Below are positions 63,756-64,000 of a DNA stretch of 64,000 nt, piece after piece. Position numbers and translations under genes: made by a program. The stretch spans positions 288,428 to 352,427 of the forward strand of contig NZ_JABAIJ010000004.1 in the NCBI RefSeq assembly GCF_012641435.1. The letters run 5' to 3'. The notes under the pieces are model-generated. The model ran no database searches and was not told the DNA's origin. It worked only from the letters and a program-made list of their open reading frames with translations. Each line of letters opens with the position of its first letter. Positions within the stretch are counted from its first letter, which is position 1. Source of the DNA: Rhizobium sp. P38BS-XIX (GTDB taxonomy: Bacteria > Pseudomonadota > Alphaproteobacteria > Rhizobiales > Rhizobiaceae).

Positions 63756-64000
63756 ACTCACCTCTGCCAAGCCCCGGCGCACCCCTGGAGCATTATGTCT
63801 CGAGCGCGGATTTCGATCCCGATCAGTTCGAAGCCATGTCCGCTGGCCAGCAACGTTATTACATGGCCTCGCAAAAGAAGCTGATGTGGTGGAAATTCAA
63901 GCGCCACAGGCTTGCGCTTGCCTCCGGCATCTTTTTGATCCTGCTTTACGGCATGATCCTGATCGTGGAGTTTCTGGCGCCTTACGGGCTGCATAGCCGT
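63752..64000 (+). CDS. Peptide-type ABC transporter permease (DppC-like), cut by window end
   Basis: The first 83 codons of the second permease; the rest lies outside the window. The start is a GTG overlapping the previous stop (GTGA) with AGGAG upstream. A 49-residue cytoplasmic N-terminus (ending MWWKFKRHRLALASG) leads into the first helix, IFLILLYGMILIVEFLAPYG, as in OppC-type permeases. Confidence 0.88.
   Translation, partial: MNSPLPSPGAPLEHYVSSADFDPDQFEAMSAGQQRYYMASQKKLMWWKFKRHRLALASGIFLILLYGMILIVEFLAPYGLHSR

Overview
The window looks like chromosome, chromid or megaplasmid DNA from a Rhizobiaceae member (Rhizobium, Sinorhizobium or Agrobacterium type). The grounds are the GC-rich coding sequence, the pob/pca gene order with PcaQ-like operator dyads and a pcaMNVWX-type transporter, a CyaC-type diheme adenylate cyclase, a DUF1127 gene, and palindromic intergenic repeats of rhizobial style. 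I see no rRNA, tRNA, CRISPR array, insertion sequence or phage gene. The species and the replicon cannot be decided from this sequence.

Layout. 0-13.5 kb: the end of a sensor histidine kinase; a periplasmic molybdenum hydroxylase operon (2Fe-2S subunit, Tat-exported molybdopterin subunit, triheme cytochrome c); CDP-diacylglycerol pyrophosphatase; two small proteins; a second, three-subunit cytoplasmic-type molybdenum hydroxylase of PaoABC type; and a divergent pair made of an exported DJ-1/PfpI protein and a DJ-1/AraC regulator. 13.5-29 kb: a sugar-type ABC ATPase and permease without a binding protein, two MFS transporters, a B12-binding radical SAM protein, DUF1127, a methyltransferase divergent from a GGDEF-EAL protein, a SnoaL-like protein, and a CPA2 antiporter.

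29.2-44.5 kb is a compact island for 4-hydroxybenzoate and protocatechuate catabolism. PobA makes protocatechuate. PcaHG, PcaB, PcaC and PcaD convert it to 3-oxoadipate. PcaIJ and PcaF yield succinyl-CoA and acetyl-CoA. PcaMNVWX is the probable protocatechuate ABC importer. PcaR, PobR and PcaQ are the local regulators. Candidate operators are visible: a 12-bp inverted repeat between pcaI and pcaR, and two ATAACC-N4 dyads, one in front of pcaD and one in front of pcaM.

44.6-49.4 kb holds a GFA-family protein and a fused 5-oxoprolinase/hydantoinase followed by a MarR-like regulator, with a 24-bp near-palindrome at the hydantoinase promoter. 49.7-58.8 kb mixes cell-surface or glycan-type genes (MBL hydrolase, polysaccharide deacetylase-like, GT4 glycosyltransferase, FkbM methyltransferase) with three proteins that carry class III nucleotide cyclase cores: CyaC with diheme-type membrane anchor and ferredoxin domain, a DUF3095 protein that keeps both metal aspartates, and a soluble cyclase whose two base-selecting residues are replaced. 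This cluster is the most interesting part of the window. The window ends inside a peptide-type ABC transporter operon.
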